A stretch of DNA of 64,000 nt from Candidatus Thiodiazotropha sp. (ex Monitilora ramsayi) (lineage in GTDB: Bacteria > Pseudomonadota > Gammaproteobacteria > Chromatiales > Chromatiaceae). The stretch is from contig JAHXIO010000003.1 in the NCBI GenBank assembly GCA_025655595.1, forward strand, positions 186,001 to 250,000, read 5' to 3'. The translations under genes and the position numbers were made by a program. Position 1 is the stretch's first letter. Each line of letters opens with the position of its first letter. Under the pieces are notes generated by a model. The model did not search any database and was not told the DNA's origin. It saw only the letters and a list, made by a program, of their open reading frames with translations. Shown piece by piece: positions 9,273-15,145 of this stretch.

Positions 9273-10470
9273 ATCCCTTGACACACAACACCTGCTTGAG
9301 TGTGTGCACCACTTCCACCAGATCGGTCTGGTTTTCCATCACCTGGTCGATATCCTTGTAAGCACCGGGGATCTCATCGATAACCCCTTTATCCTTACGG
9401 CACTCGACGCCTCGGGTCTGGGTCTCCAGGTCGGCCCGGTTGAACTGCTTCTTCGCCTTGGTTCGCGACATGCGACGTCCCGCACCGTGGGAACAGGAGC
9501 AAAAGGACGCTTCATTCCCCTTGCCCCGTACGATGTAGGACTTGGCGCCCATGGAACCCGGGATGATCCCCAACTCACCTTCACCGGCCCGGATGGCACC
9601 CTTGCGGGTAACGTAGACATCGGCGCCGAAGTGGTGCTCTTGCGACACGTAGTTGTGGTGGCAGTTGATCGCCTCCTTGGTAATGTCGAAGGGCGGCAGG
9701 TATTTGGCCAGGACATCCAGGATCTGCCGCATCATCTCGCGGCGATTGATCATGGCGTAGTCCTGGGCCCAACCGACCGCTTCCACATAGTCATCGAAGT
9801 GCTGCGCACCCTGTGTGAAATAGGCCAGATCCCGGTCGGGCAGATTGCCCAGCTGGTCTCCCATGTCACGACGGGCGAGATCGATGAAGTAACGACCGAT
9901 CACATTCCCGATACCCCGGGAACCGGAGTGCAGCATCACCCAGACATCGTCGCTCTCGTCGAGACAGAGCTCGATGAAGTGGTTGCCGCCACCCAGGGTC
10001 GCCAACTGGCGCACCCAGACGTCATAGGGCCGCTGCCGCTGCATCTTGCCGATACCCGGATGCTTGTCGAGAATCAGATCCAGCGCCTTGGCCAACGGTA
10101 TGATGGTGGACCGCTTCACCGGATCCCGCTCATGTATGTCGAATCCCACCGGGATGGCTTTTTCGATGCGGCTGCGCAGCTGTCGCAGGCTGTCGGGCAG
10201 CTCGGCTGCCGTCAGGGAGAGACGGATGGCGTTCATCCCGCAACCGATATCCACACCGACGGCCGCCGGCACGATGGCCCCCTTGGTGGGGATCACGGAT
10301 CCGACAGTCGCACCGATGCCTGTGTGGACATCGGGCATCGCGGCCACATGGTGGTGTACGAAGGGCATCCGGGCGACATTCGCCAACTGGTTCAATGCCG
10401 TGGATTCGGTATCCATGGTCCAGATGTGGACCGGCACCTTGCCCTTATCTAATGTTTGTAGGATAGGCAT
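9271..10470 (-). CDS. rtcB: RNA-splicing ligase RtcB
   Basis: This 399-aa ligase joins 2',3'-cyclic phosphate or 3'-phosphate ends to 5'-OH RNA ends using GTP and manganese. The metal and guanylylation residues are visible: VGVDIGCGM with the Asp/Cys ligands, GGGNHFIEL, LHSGSRGIG, NCHHNYVSQEHH and CSHGAGRR with the histidine that takes GMP. The ATG follows AAGGAG. It lies 12 bp downstream of the 315-aa unknown gene, in an apparent operon with a slipin and a tRNA-like leader. No archease or RtcA gene is adjacent. Confidence 0.97.
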   Translation of the reverse strand: MPILQTLDKGKVPVHIWTMDTESTALNQLANVARMPFVHHHVAAMPDVHTGIGATVGSVIPTKGAIVPAAVGVDIGCGMNAIRLSLTAAELPDSLRQLRSRIEKAIPVGFDIHERDPVKRSTIIPLAKALDLILDKHPGIGKMQRQRPYDVWVRQLATLGGGNHFIELCLDESDDVWVMLHSGSRGIGNVIGRYFIDLARRDMGDQLGNLPDRDLAYFTQGAQHFDDYVEAVGWAQDYAMINRREMMRQILDVLAKYLPPFDITKEAINCHHNYVSQEHHFGADVYVTRKGAIRAGEGELGIIPGSMGAKSYIVRGKGNEASFCSCSHGAGRRMSRTKAKKQFNRADLETQTRGVECRKDKGVIDEIPGAYKDIDQVMENQTDLVEVVHTLKQVLCVKG

Positions 10471-10482
10471 CTTGCTTACTCC

Positions 10483-11430
10483 TTATAGTTCAAGTTTATA
10501 AAAATTCGGCTCGACTTTCGCTCGACGCAGACGCTTGATGGTGCGTCTGTCGTTGAGCAGTCCCGGCAGCTGATCCGTCTGCTCGAAACAGAACTGTCTC
10601 GGCAGGGCGGTGTACAACGACCTGGGCGGTCCGTCACGGCGACTGATGCGTTTCAGGCAGTTGCCCGCCTCCCAGGTGTGGTACCAGAGCTGGCTCAGCC
10701 CCAATTCACGGCGTACGAAATCGATGGTCGCCGCCAGCATGGCCTGGCTCCACTCCTTCAGCAACGGTTCAACGAACTGCAGATATCGATGAGCCATGCC
10801 CGCCGTGGTGTTGAAGTCGGGATAAGCGATCGCCTCTTCTTCCGATTCACATCGAGTGAGCCTTCTGCGTAACCACGCAATGTCCCTGACCCAGTCACTC
10901 TGTATCTCCTCGACCAAAACCTCATCCCTGTCGAGATCGATATCGAGGCGAGCCCAGGCCATGGTCTCCCGGTAGTAGGAACGATCGCCTCTTTCCAGTT
11001 GCGGGTGTCCCCAGTAGTTGAAGACACCGTCACGGGTCGGGTGGATCGACTCCCGCAGGAGCGCATCGTGCTGGTGATTGAAATTGAGCCGTAAGACCAG
11101 GTTATAGCCAGGCCGGGACGTCTGTTGATAACGACCCGATCGACTTCCCCATACTCCGGTGGTGACCAGATAGGTAGTTCCCGGTTCCTGCCAGTAGCCG
11201 CTTAAGTCATTATTGGATATCTGCCCATCTCCGCAGCGACTCAGGAGAGGACTCATTGCAGGTTTGTTGAGCAGTCTGCCAAATCGGGATCCCTTCAAGG
11301 CGTGAATCGATCCATGACGATCGGCCGCAATCTTCAGCAATTGCACCGCATAGTAATCACGACAATAGCGGTAGAGGGTTCTCTCCTTGGACAGACAGGC
11401 CAACAGCTCCTGTATGTCGTTCCGGTCCAT
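10483..11430 (-). CDS. RtcB-operon protein of unknown function, 315 aa
   Basis: I do not recognise the family. It is a soluble protein rich in Arg, Trp and Tyr. Notable segments are DIDLDRDEVLVEEIQSDW, a conserved-looking acidic stretch, RDIAWLRRRL, and a C-terminal basic tail (RRTIKRLRRAKVEPNFYKLEL, slightly trimmed here by sense). There is no membrane segment or nucleotide-binding loop. The start has AAGGAG 10 nt upstream. Its position between slipin and rtcB suggests a role in the same RNA-repair process, perhaps RNA binding or a nuclease-like activity. That role is inferred from context only. Confidence 0.8.
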   Translation of the reverse strand: MDRNDIQELLACLSKERTLYRYCRDYYAVQLLKIAADRHGSIHALKGSRFGRLLNKPAMSPLLSRCGDGQISNNDLSGYWQEPGTTYLVTTGVWGSRSGRYQQTSRPGYNLVLRLNFNHQHDALLRESIHPTRDGVFNYWGHPQLERGDRSYYRETMAWARLDIDLDRDEVLVEEIQSDWVRDIAWLRRRLTRCESEEEAIAYPDFNTTAGMAHRYLQFVEPLLKEWSQAMLAATIDFVRRELGLSQLWYHTWEAGNCLKRISRRDGPPRSLYTALPRQFCFEQTDQLPGLLNDRRTIKRLRRAKVEPNFYKLEL

Positions 11431-11497
11431 CTTGATACTCCTTTTGGGTTTGGACGCCGTGTGGTTGATATCGGGTGGAGGGATAGTCTTCAGACAT
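11357..11497 (-). CDS. 46-aa ORF overlapping the start of the 315-aa gene
   Basis: An ATG follows an ideal AAGGAGTTAACC, nearly identical to the slipin site AAGGAGATAACC. The frame encodes 46 residues (MSEDYPSTRYQPHGVQTQ...) and ends inside the next gene, overlapping it by 74 nt in another frame. It may be a translational-coupling leader or a genuine microprotein. The Shine-Dalgarno is the evidence; the peptide resembles nothing I know. Confidence 0.45.
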   Translation of the reverse strand: MSEDYPSTRYQPHGVQTQKEYQDGPERHTGAVGLSVQGENPLPLLS

Positions 11498-11522
11498 GGT
11501 TAACTCCTTGCATTGGATAGAT

Positions 11523-11543
11523 GCCCGGCCAAATCGGCCGGGC
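11523..11543 (-). other. 8-bp GC hairpin after slipin
   Basis: GCCCGGCC and GGCCGGGC form a perfect stem with a 5-nt loop just downstream of the slipin stop codon. No U-run follows on the minus strand. It may separate or protect the slipin message within the operon. Confidence 0.55.
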
Positions 11544-11551
11544 GGTTGCGG

Positions 11552-12694
11552 TTAAACATTGATCTTGACGGTATCCTTGAGGACGCCGTCGAGACCGCCG
11601 AACACGGTCAGACGATCCACCTTGTCGGTCACCTTCTCGAGCGTCTCCAGCTCCTTCAGGCGCAGCAGGGTGGGGTTCTCATCCATCAGCTTTGCGGTGT
11701 TCAGCAGCGAACGGGTCGCTGCGGTCTCCTCGCGCCGCTTGATGACGTTGGCCTGTGCCGCCTTCTCAGCCTGGACCACCTGGTTGAGGATCTCCTTCAT
11801 CTCACCGGGCAGGATCACATCCTTGAGGCCGACGCTACGCAGCACAAAACCGTTTTCGGCAGCCTTGTCGGCGACCTTGTCGAACACCTCCCGGTCGACC
11901 CGCTCCTTGTCTTCCAGCAGCTTGTCGAGATCTCGGGAACCCACCGCCTGCCGCAGTGCGAACTGCAGCTCACGATAGATCCAATCCAGCGGCTGTTGCA
12001 GCTGTGACCGCGCCTTGACCGGGTCGACCACTTGGTACTGGGCACCCAGATTCAGACGCAGGGAGACCTTGTCCCGGGTGAGGATCTCCTGACCCTGGAC
12101 CTCCATGGCCTGAACGCGGGTATCCAGCTGCTCCACGGTGACGTGGCGCTTGACCGCCCAGAAGGCGTGGAAACCGGGCTTCAGAGTGTGGACAAACTCA
12201 CCGTCCACCACCAGCAGACCGACAGACTGATCCATCACCTCGGCGGTATAGACATAGGCCTGCATTTCGCGAGCCACCACACCGCCGCGGGTACGGAACA
12301 GGGCATCCGCCAGCTCCTTGGGCACCGGCAGATCGTTCTGCAGATCGATCTGCTCTACACGCAGCGCGTAGGGTACCTTCCAGTAGACCTTGCGCTCACC
12401 CGGGGCAACGAGTTCTACGAACTTGTCGTCCCGGTAGACCAGACCGATCTGCCGATCGGACATGACCACCTTCTCCAGATAGGGGGTCAACAGATCGCCG
12501 GCGCTCTGCATCAGCAGTTCGGCGTTCTTGTTGGCACATACCGCCTGGCCCAGATCGTGCAGTTCGATCCGCAGGCGACCGAAGGGGTCGAAGTGGCGAT
12601 AGACACCGGGCTCCAGCACCTGGATCAGCTGACTGTCACGAAACAGAAAACCGCGCTCGTGCTGGGCCACAACGATGCGCTTGTAAGTAAACAT
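11552..12694 (-). CDS. Slipin / SPFH (band 7) domain protein
   Basis: This SPFH protein has 380 aa from the ATG behind AAGGAGATAACC; a longer frame begins at 12739 but lacks a ribosome-binding site. It has no N-terminal membrane segment, unlike classic slipins. The N-terminal half shows three tandem units (about residues 7-36, 76-105 and 152-181), each with a GL(L/V)xxD...V..L.PG.....W/F pattern. The SPFH segment follows (about 185-330), then a coiled-coil-like tail. Slipins of this sort are known companions of RtcB operons; the molecular role is not established. It is the first large gene after the tRNA-like leader. Confidence 0.9.
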   Translation of the reverse strand: MFTYKRIVVAQHERGFLFRDSQLIQVLEPGVYRHFDPFGRLRIELHDLGQAVCANKNAELLMQSAGDLLTPYLEKVVMSDRQIGLVYRDDKFVELVAPGERKVYWKVPYALRVEQIDLQNDLPVPKELADALFRTRGGVVAREMQAYVYTAEVMDQSVGLLVVDGEFVHTLKPGFHAFWAVKRHVTVEQLDTRVQAMEVQGQEILTRDKVSLRLNLGAQYQVVDPVKARSQLQQPLDWIYRELQFALRQAVGSRDLDKLLEDKERVDREVFDKVADKAAENGFVLRSVGLKDVILPGEMKEILNQVVQAEKAAQANVIKRREETAATRSLLNTAKLMDENPTLLRLKELETLEKVTDKVDRLTVFGGLDGVLKDTVKINV

Positions 12695-12979
12695 GGTTAT
12701 CTCCTTGTTGTTGATTGATTTTGCCTTTTCGAAGCGCACCCGACAGGATGCACTTCGGAAAAGCGCGGCCCCACACCCACAGCGCGGGTCTGAATGGGCC
12801 GATGGGTGGGTGATACCACGGCCACGGTCACTTCCCGGACACTCCCTTGTCCGTGAGGCTGGGTGATGGCGGTATCACTGACCCATGCGGCACATGCCAA
12901 ACGCGGGCGCTGCAGGTGCTGCAGGACAACCACCGAAGAATCTCTCTTCGATACCTGCGGGGGCGTTGCCTGGATAGTG

Positions 12980-13025
12980 AGTCAAATGCGGATTCGAACC
13001 GCGGGGCTTATCAGGCCCTGACCAA
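12980..13025 (-). ncRNA. D-arm-less mini-tRNA-like element, anticodon GAU
   Basis: The element begins immediately after the CCA end of the tRNA-Met-like element. It has an acceptor-like GTCA/TGAC pairing, a 4-bp anticodon stem GGGC/GCCC around loop CTGATAA (Ile GAU), and a T arm GCGG-TTCGAAT-CCGC. There is no D arm and no room for one. It cannot be a normal tRNA. It may be a decoy, a processing signal or a ligase substrate. Confidence 0.6.
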
Positions 13026-13099
13026 TGGTTGAATAGGAGGATTCGAACCTCCGTCCCATCGATTATGAGTCGATTGCTCTACCCACTGAGCTATATCCA
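13026..13099 (-). tRNA. tRNA-Met(CAU)-like element with 6-bp acceptor stem
   Basis: The D arm (GCTC-AGTGGGTA-GAGC), the 5-bp anticodon stem ATCGA/TCGAT with loop CTCATAA, the 5-nt variable loop and the T arm GGAGG-TTCGAAT-CCTCC are all canonical, and CCA is encoded. The acceptor stem gives only six pairs before A-CCA; a seventh would be a G-A mismatch with no discriminator base. The anticodon loop equals that of elongator tRNA-Met. The defect and the context suggest a tRNA-like regulatory or repair RNA rather than a housekeeping tRNA. Confidence 0.7.
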
Positions 13100-13211
13100 C
13101 GTGGTGTCTTCAAGGACCTCCAGTGCGGTACACAGGATTGCATGGCAAGCTGCGCCAGCGGGCCCTGGGAGACCCGACCGCTGTCACTCAAGTACCCAAT
13201 GAGGACTCGGT

Positions 13212-13243
13212 TCACCCGTCGGGAGTCGAACCTGTACGGGTGA
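13212..13243 (-). ncRNA. Acceptor/T-arm minihelix
   Basis: A perfect 8-bp stem (TCACCCGT/ACGGGTGA) encloses a T-arm-like GG-TTCGACT-CC. The 3' side continues with AACC instead of ACCA. It looks like the top half of a tRNA without D and anticodon arms. It lies directly after the stop codon of the frameshifted SEC-C frame. Confidence 0.5.
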
Positions 13244-13310
13244 TAATTATGTTCTGAAATAGTCATTTCGATTCGTGCCGTCAAAGCGTTTGCTTTGTAG
13301 ACAGCACCCC

Positions 13311-13448
13311 TTAAAAGCGCTTCCCGGAGCCGCAGGGGCAGGGGTCATTACGGCCGAGCTTTTCGGTCAGATCCTTTTCGCCATGAACCCTACGAACACC
13401 GCGCTTTACCTGTGTCTCAGAGGGATACCCCTTGCGCCGTTTGCTCAT
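13311..13448 (-). CDS. Small SEC-C zinc-motif protein, interrupted by a frameshift
   Basis: The frame of 45 codons starts [18 protein letters not shown] and ends [14 protein letters not shown]-stop. The SEC-C motif normally continues with a Cys-Cys (or Cys-His) pair. Here the sequence reads CGC TTT TAA GG. A +1 shift at TTTT gives [13 protein letters not shown] and extends the frame to a stop at 13247, about 66 aa. The truncated product lacks two of the four zinc ligands. This is either a programmed +1 frameshift, a pseudogene or a sequencing error. The gene sits inside the tRNA-like leader, and its Shine-Dalgarno is weak. Confidence 0.6.
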   Translation of the reverse strand: MSKRRKGYPSETQVKRGVRRVHGEKDLTEKLGRNDPCPCGSGKRF

Positions 13449-13527
13449 GGTTTCGAAAGGATACGAAATCGTCGTTGTCTCTCTTCGTTTTTATGTCGCA
13501 CCTCCAGATCGTGTGCTGTAGTCATGA

Positions 13528-13604
13528 TGGTAGGGATGGTGAGATTCGAACTCACAACCCACAGGGTCTAAGCCTGCTGCGTCTGCCAGTTGCGCCACAT
13601 CCCC
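13528..13604 (-). tRNA. tRNA-Leu(UAG)-like element lacking the long variable arm
   Basis: The acceptor stem GGGGATG/CATCCCT (one G-T) ends in A-CCA. The D arm GGCGCAACTGGCAGACGC is the leucine-type signature. The anticodon stem GCAGG/CCTGT carries loop CTTAGAC (UAG, reads CUA), and the T arm is GTGAG-TTCGAAT-CTCAC. The variable region is only GGGTT, whereas tRNA-Leu needs a long arm for charging. It is thus a well-folded but atypical tRNA-like RNA. Confidence 0.7.
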
Positions 13605-13893
13605 AGTACGCAGAACAACATAGCGGGCAGGGGAGCCCGATTCGTCGTTCACCACTCAGGGATCTCGCAATCCCTCCCCTGGTTTAGTCCGCATCCGAAT
13701 TGAGTGCGGACCGGTGCTTTGGGTATCCGTGAGAAACATCCCCCCTGGCACTGCACTGTTGTGCTTGCCGATACGGCTCGAACAACAACGCTACCTCTTA
13801 TCCCTGGCGAGTATGAAACAGTCGCCATTCCCGGCCCGTAACCGAGAACGGGGGGACGAGGCTTGCTTGGTATCTGCCCCAAGCGGCCAAATC

Positions 13894-13920
13894 ATGCCCT
13901 GCCAAAAACGGGCAGGGCAT
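13894..13920 (-). other. 10-bp perfect hairpin next to boxA
   Basis: ATGCCCTGCC and GGCAGGGCAT pair perfectly around a 7-nt loop. No U-tract follows on either strand. It lies about 19 nt downstream of boxA in the transcript, where rrn leaders also carry stem-loops. Confidence 0.6.
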
Positions 13921-13938
13921 ATCGATAGATTTCCAAAT

Positions 13939-13950
13939 TGTTAAAGAGCA
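13939..13950 (-). promoter_or_regulatory. rrn-type boxA antitermination site
   Basis: The minus strand reads TGCTCTTTAACA followed by ATTTGG, which matches the ribosomal-operon boxA core. BoxA recruits NusB/NusE and prevents Rho termination on untranslated RNA. Here it heads the untranslated tRNA-like leader of the slipin-rtcB operon. No rRNA gene is nearby. Confidence 0.75.
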
Positions 13951-13983
13951 CCCCGAATTTCTCATCGAGGTTTTCGAGGGCAT

Positions 13984-14019
13984 AAAAAAACCCCCGGGGT
14001 CTGCACCAACCGGGGGTTT
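13984..14019 (-). terminator. Intrinsic terminator between small ORF and boxA
   Basis: On the minus strand AACCCCCGG pairs with CCGGGGGTT around a ~12-nt loop and is followed by a T-run. It would end transcripts of the 49-aa ORF, or act as an attenuator for the downstream leader. Confidence 0.8.
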
Positions 14020-14075
14020 CTTCCGGAAGGTGCCGACGATTCAGGACACCTTCCCGCAACTGTTTGCAAAAGGCG

Positions 14076-14225
14076 TCAGGTCATACCGAGTTTGTCCTCG
14101 TTGCCGAGTAAGGAGACGACCGGTTCTGCTTGATTCAACCGATACGCCACAGGCACGGAGACACAAGCCAACCCTGGTTGCAGGTCAGCGAATGTATCGA
14201 TGGTGTGGTTGCGTATTGAACTCAT
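14076..14225 (-). CDS. 49-aa ORF upstream of the tRNA-like leader
   Basis: The frame begins MSSIRNHTIDTFADLQPG and ends KLGMT. It lies between a good promoter (14278-14305) and an intrinsic terminator, divergent from the XRE regulator. The Shine-Dalgarno is weak. It may be a leader peptide or a small partner of the regulator. No family is recognised. Confidence 0.5.
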   Translation of the reverse strand: MSSIRNHTIDTFADLQPGLACVSVPVAYRLNQAEPVVSLLGNEDKLGMT

Positions 14226-14277
14226 AGTCAGTTTCTTTTTCCGGTGTAAAAAAGTTTCCCCTCGAACTTGGTGCGCA

Positions 14278-14305
14278 AGTATAATCGCCGATCCTGGAAA
14301 TGCAA
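14278..14305 (-). promoter_or_regulatory. Sigma-70-like promoter, minus strand
   Basis: The -35 is TTGCAT (14305-14300) and the -10 is TATACT (14283-14278), with a 16-nt spacer. It would drive the 49-aa ORF and, by readthrough, the tRNA-like leader. It overlaps the first candidate start codon of the XRE gene, so the regulator could bind here. Confidence 0.65.
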
Positions 14306-14944
14306 GAGTATTTTTTGCAAATGACAAAAAAGATTTCGACCTCCTCACGCACCAAAGATCCGTTCGCCGTCAAGATCGGCAAACGTATCGCACAAGCCAG
14401 AAAGATGGCCGGCTTCAGTACGGCAAAAGCCTTTCGCAAGAAGCTGCCCAGGTGGCCGGAGAACCGGCTCTCCTGGTACGAAGCCGGCTATTCCATGCCC
14501 CATCCCAGCCATGTGGAGACCATCGCCAGGGTGACGGGAACATCCACCTGTTGGATCATGTTCGGACTGGGTCCCATCCGCTCGGGCGAGCGGGATCTGC
14601 AAGCAGTGCGGCATCAGAATCTGGTGTTTCTGTTTCGCGAAGCGGAAGAGCAATCGGCACAGGCGCTGACCGAGTTTCTACTGTTGGTTAAGCTCGAGGC
14701 CAGGCAGTTGGCGGAATATATTGACAATCCGTTTAAGCATATCGGAGAGAGACTCGCCAGAAGAATTGAAAAGGCGAGCGGCAGGGCGAAGCAATGGCTT
14801 GATGAACAGCATATTGAATCGGATGGTCTGTGTGGCTCCTTTCCTGACGATCTGCGTGAGTTGATGACGCTATATTCAGAGATGGATGAGAAGCGCAGAA
14901 AATTATTGGTCGCAATGGCACGCACCGTATCGGAACAGGATTAG
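14300..14944 (+). CDS. XRE-type helix-turn-helix regulator
   Basis: This protein has 214 aa from the first ATG; a second ATG at 14321 is equally plausible, and neither has a strong Shine-Dalgarno. The N-terminal HTH (about residues 22-85, KIGKRIAQARKMAGFSTAKAF, trimmed by sense) resembles Cro/CI-type domains. The C-terminal half is helical with no recognised ligand domain. It is divergent from the tRNA-like leader and rtcB operon and is its likely regulator, in place of the sigma-54 activator RtcR found in many such operons. Confidence 0.8.
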   Translation: MQEYFLQMTKKISTSSRTKDPFAVKIGKRIAQARKMAGFSTAKAFRKKLPRWPENRLSWYEAGYSMPHPSHVETIARVTGTSTCWIMFGLGPIRSGERDLQAVRHQNLVFLFREAEEQSAQALTEFLLLVKLEARQLAEYIDNPFKHIGERLARRIEKASGRAKQWLDEQHIESDGLCGSFPDDLRELMTLYSEMDEKRRKLLVAMARTVSEQD

Positions 14945-14952
14945 TCGTAACA

Positions 14953-15035
14953 GTAGGGTGGTTTTTGGTGCGGCAGGGCCGCACCCTACCAGTGGATCAA
15001 GGCGTAGGGTGGGGCTGTGCCCCACCAAACACGGG
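14953..15035. repeat. Two GTAGGGTG...CACCCTAC hairpin repeats
   Basis: The first copy pairs GGTGCGGC with GCCGCACC (14967-14985) inside gtaggg/ccctac. The second is gtagggtggggctgtgcccc at about 15004. Similar elements occur at about 1451 and 27196. They are dispersed palindromic repeats placed between convergent genes, and could act as bidirectional terminators. Confidence 0.6.
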
Positions 15036-15145
15036 CTAGATACCCATGTGACCTCATTTCGAATAGTGTGCCAGCGGTTCAATGATAACGGCGATGACCC
15101 TATTGCTTCCGGGTACATCGCCGTTAACCATCAAGGATGGAAATA

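Larger units (their letters stand above)
12695..13983 (-). ncRNA. Structured tRNA-like leader of the slipin-rtcB operon
   Basis: About 1.29 kb on the minus strand upstream of slipin is mostly non-coding and packed with RNA structure. In transcription order it holds boxA, a 10-bp hairpin, hairpins at about 13687-13711 and 13658-13675, a tRNA-Leu-like element, a SEC-C ORF, a T-arm minihelix, a tRNA-Met-like element, a D-arm-less tRNA-like element and a strong stem (GCGCTTTTCCGAAG with CTTCGAAAAGGC) just before slipin. No gene of normal length fits. In Salmonella a tRNA-like Y RNA is co-transcribed with rtcBA; this leader may be analogous, but no Ro60 gene is present. Confidence 0.7.

Noticed and set aside
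9304-10452. Plus-strand 382-codon open frame opposite rtcB
   Set aside because: It is the antisense shadow of rtcB. Its composition (His/Gly/Asp-rich) is not protein-like, and no ribosome-binding site is present.
12032-12718. Plus-strand 228-codon open frame opposite slipin
   Set aside because: Antisense shadow of slipin. The SPFH gene has a Shine-Dalgarno and family sequence.
13026-13604. Ordinary chromosomal tRNA-Leu and tRNA-Met genes
   Set aside because: The variable arm is missing from the Leu-like element, and the Met-like element has a six-pair acceptor stem. They also lie in an operon leader. They are therefore called tRNA-like.
13649-13882. Minus-strand 77-codon frame in the tRNA-like leader
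   Set aside because: It has no ribosome-binding site and low-complexity composition. It overlaps stable hairpins and is better explained as non-coding leader.
13950-14300. Sigma-54 (RtcR-type) promoter for the RtcB operon
   Set aside because: I looked for TGGCAC-N5-TTGCA with correct spacing in this region on the minus strand. Several GG...GC pairs exist, but none has the required distance.
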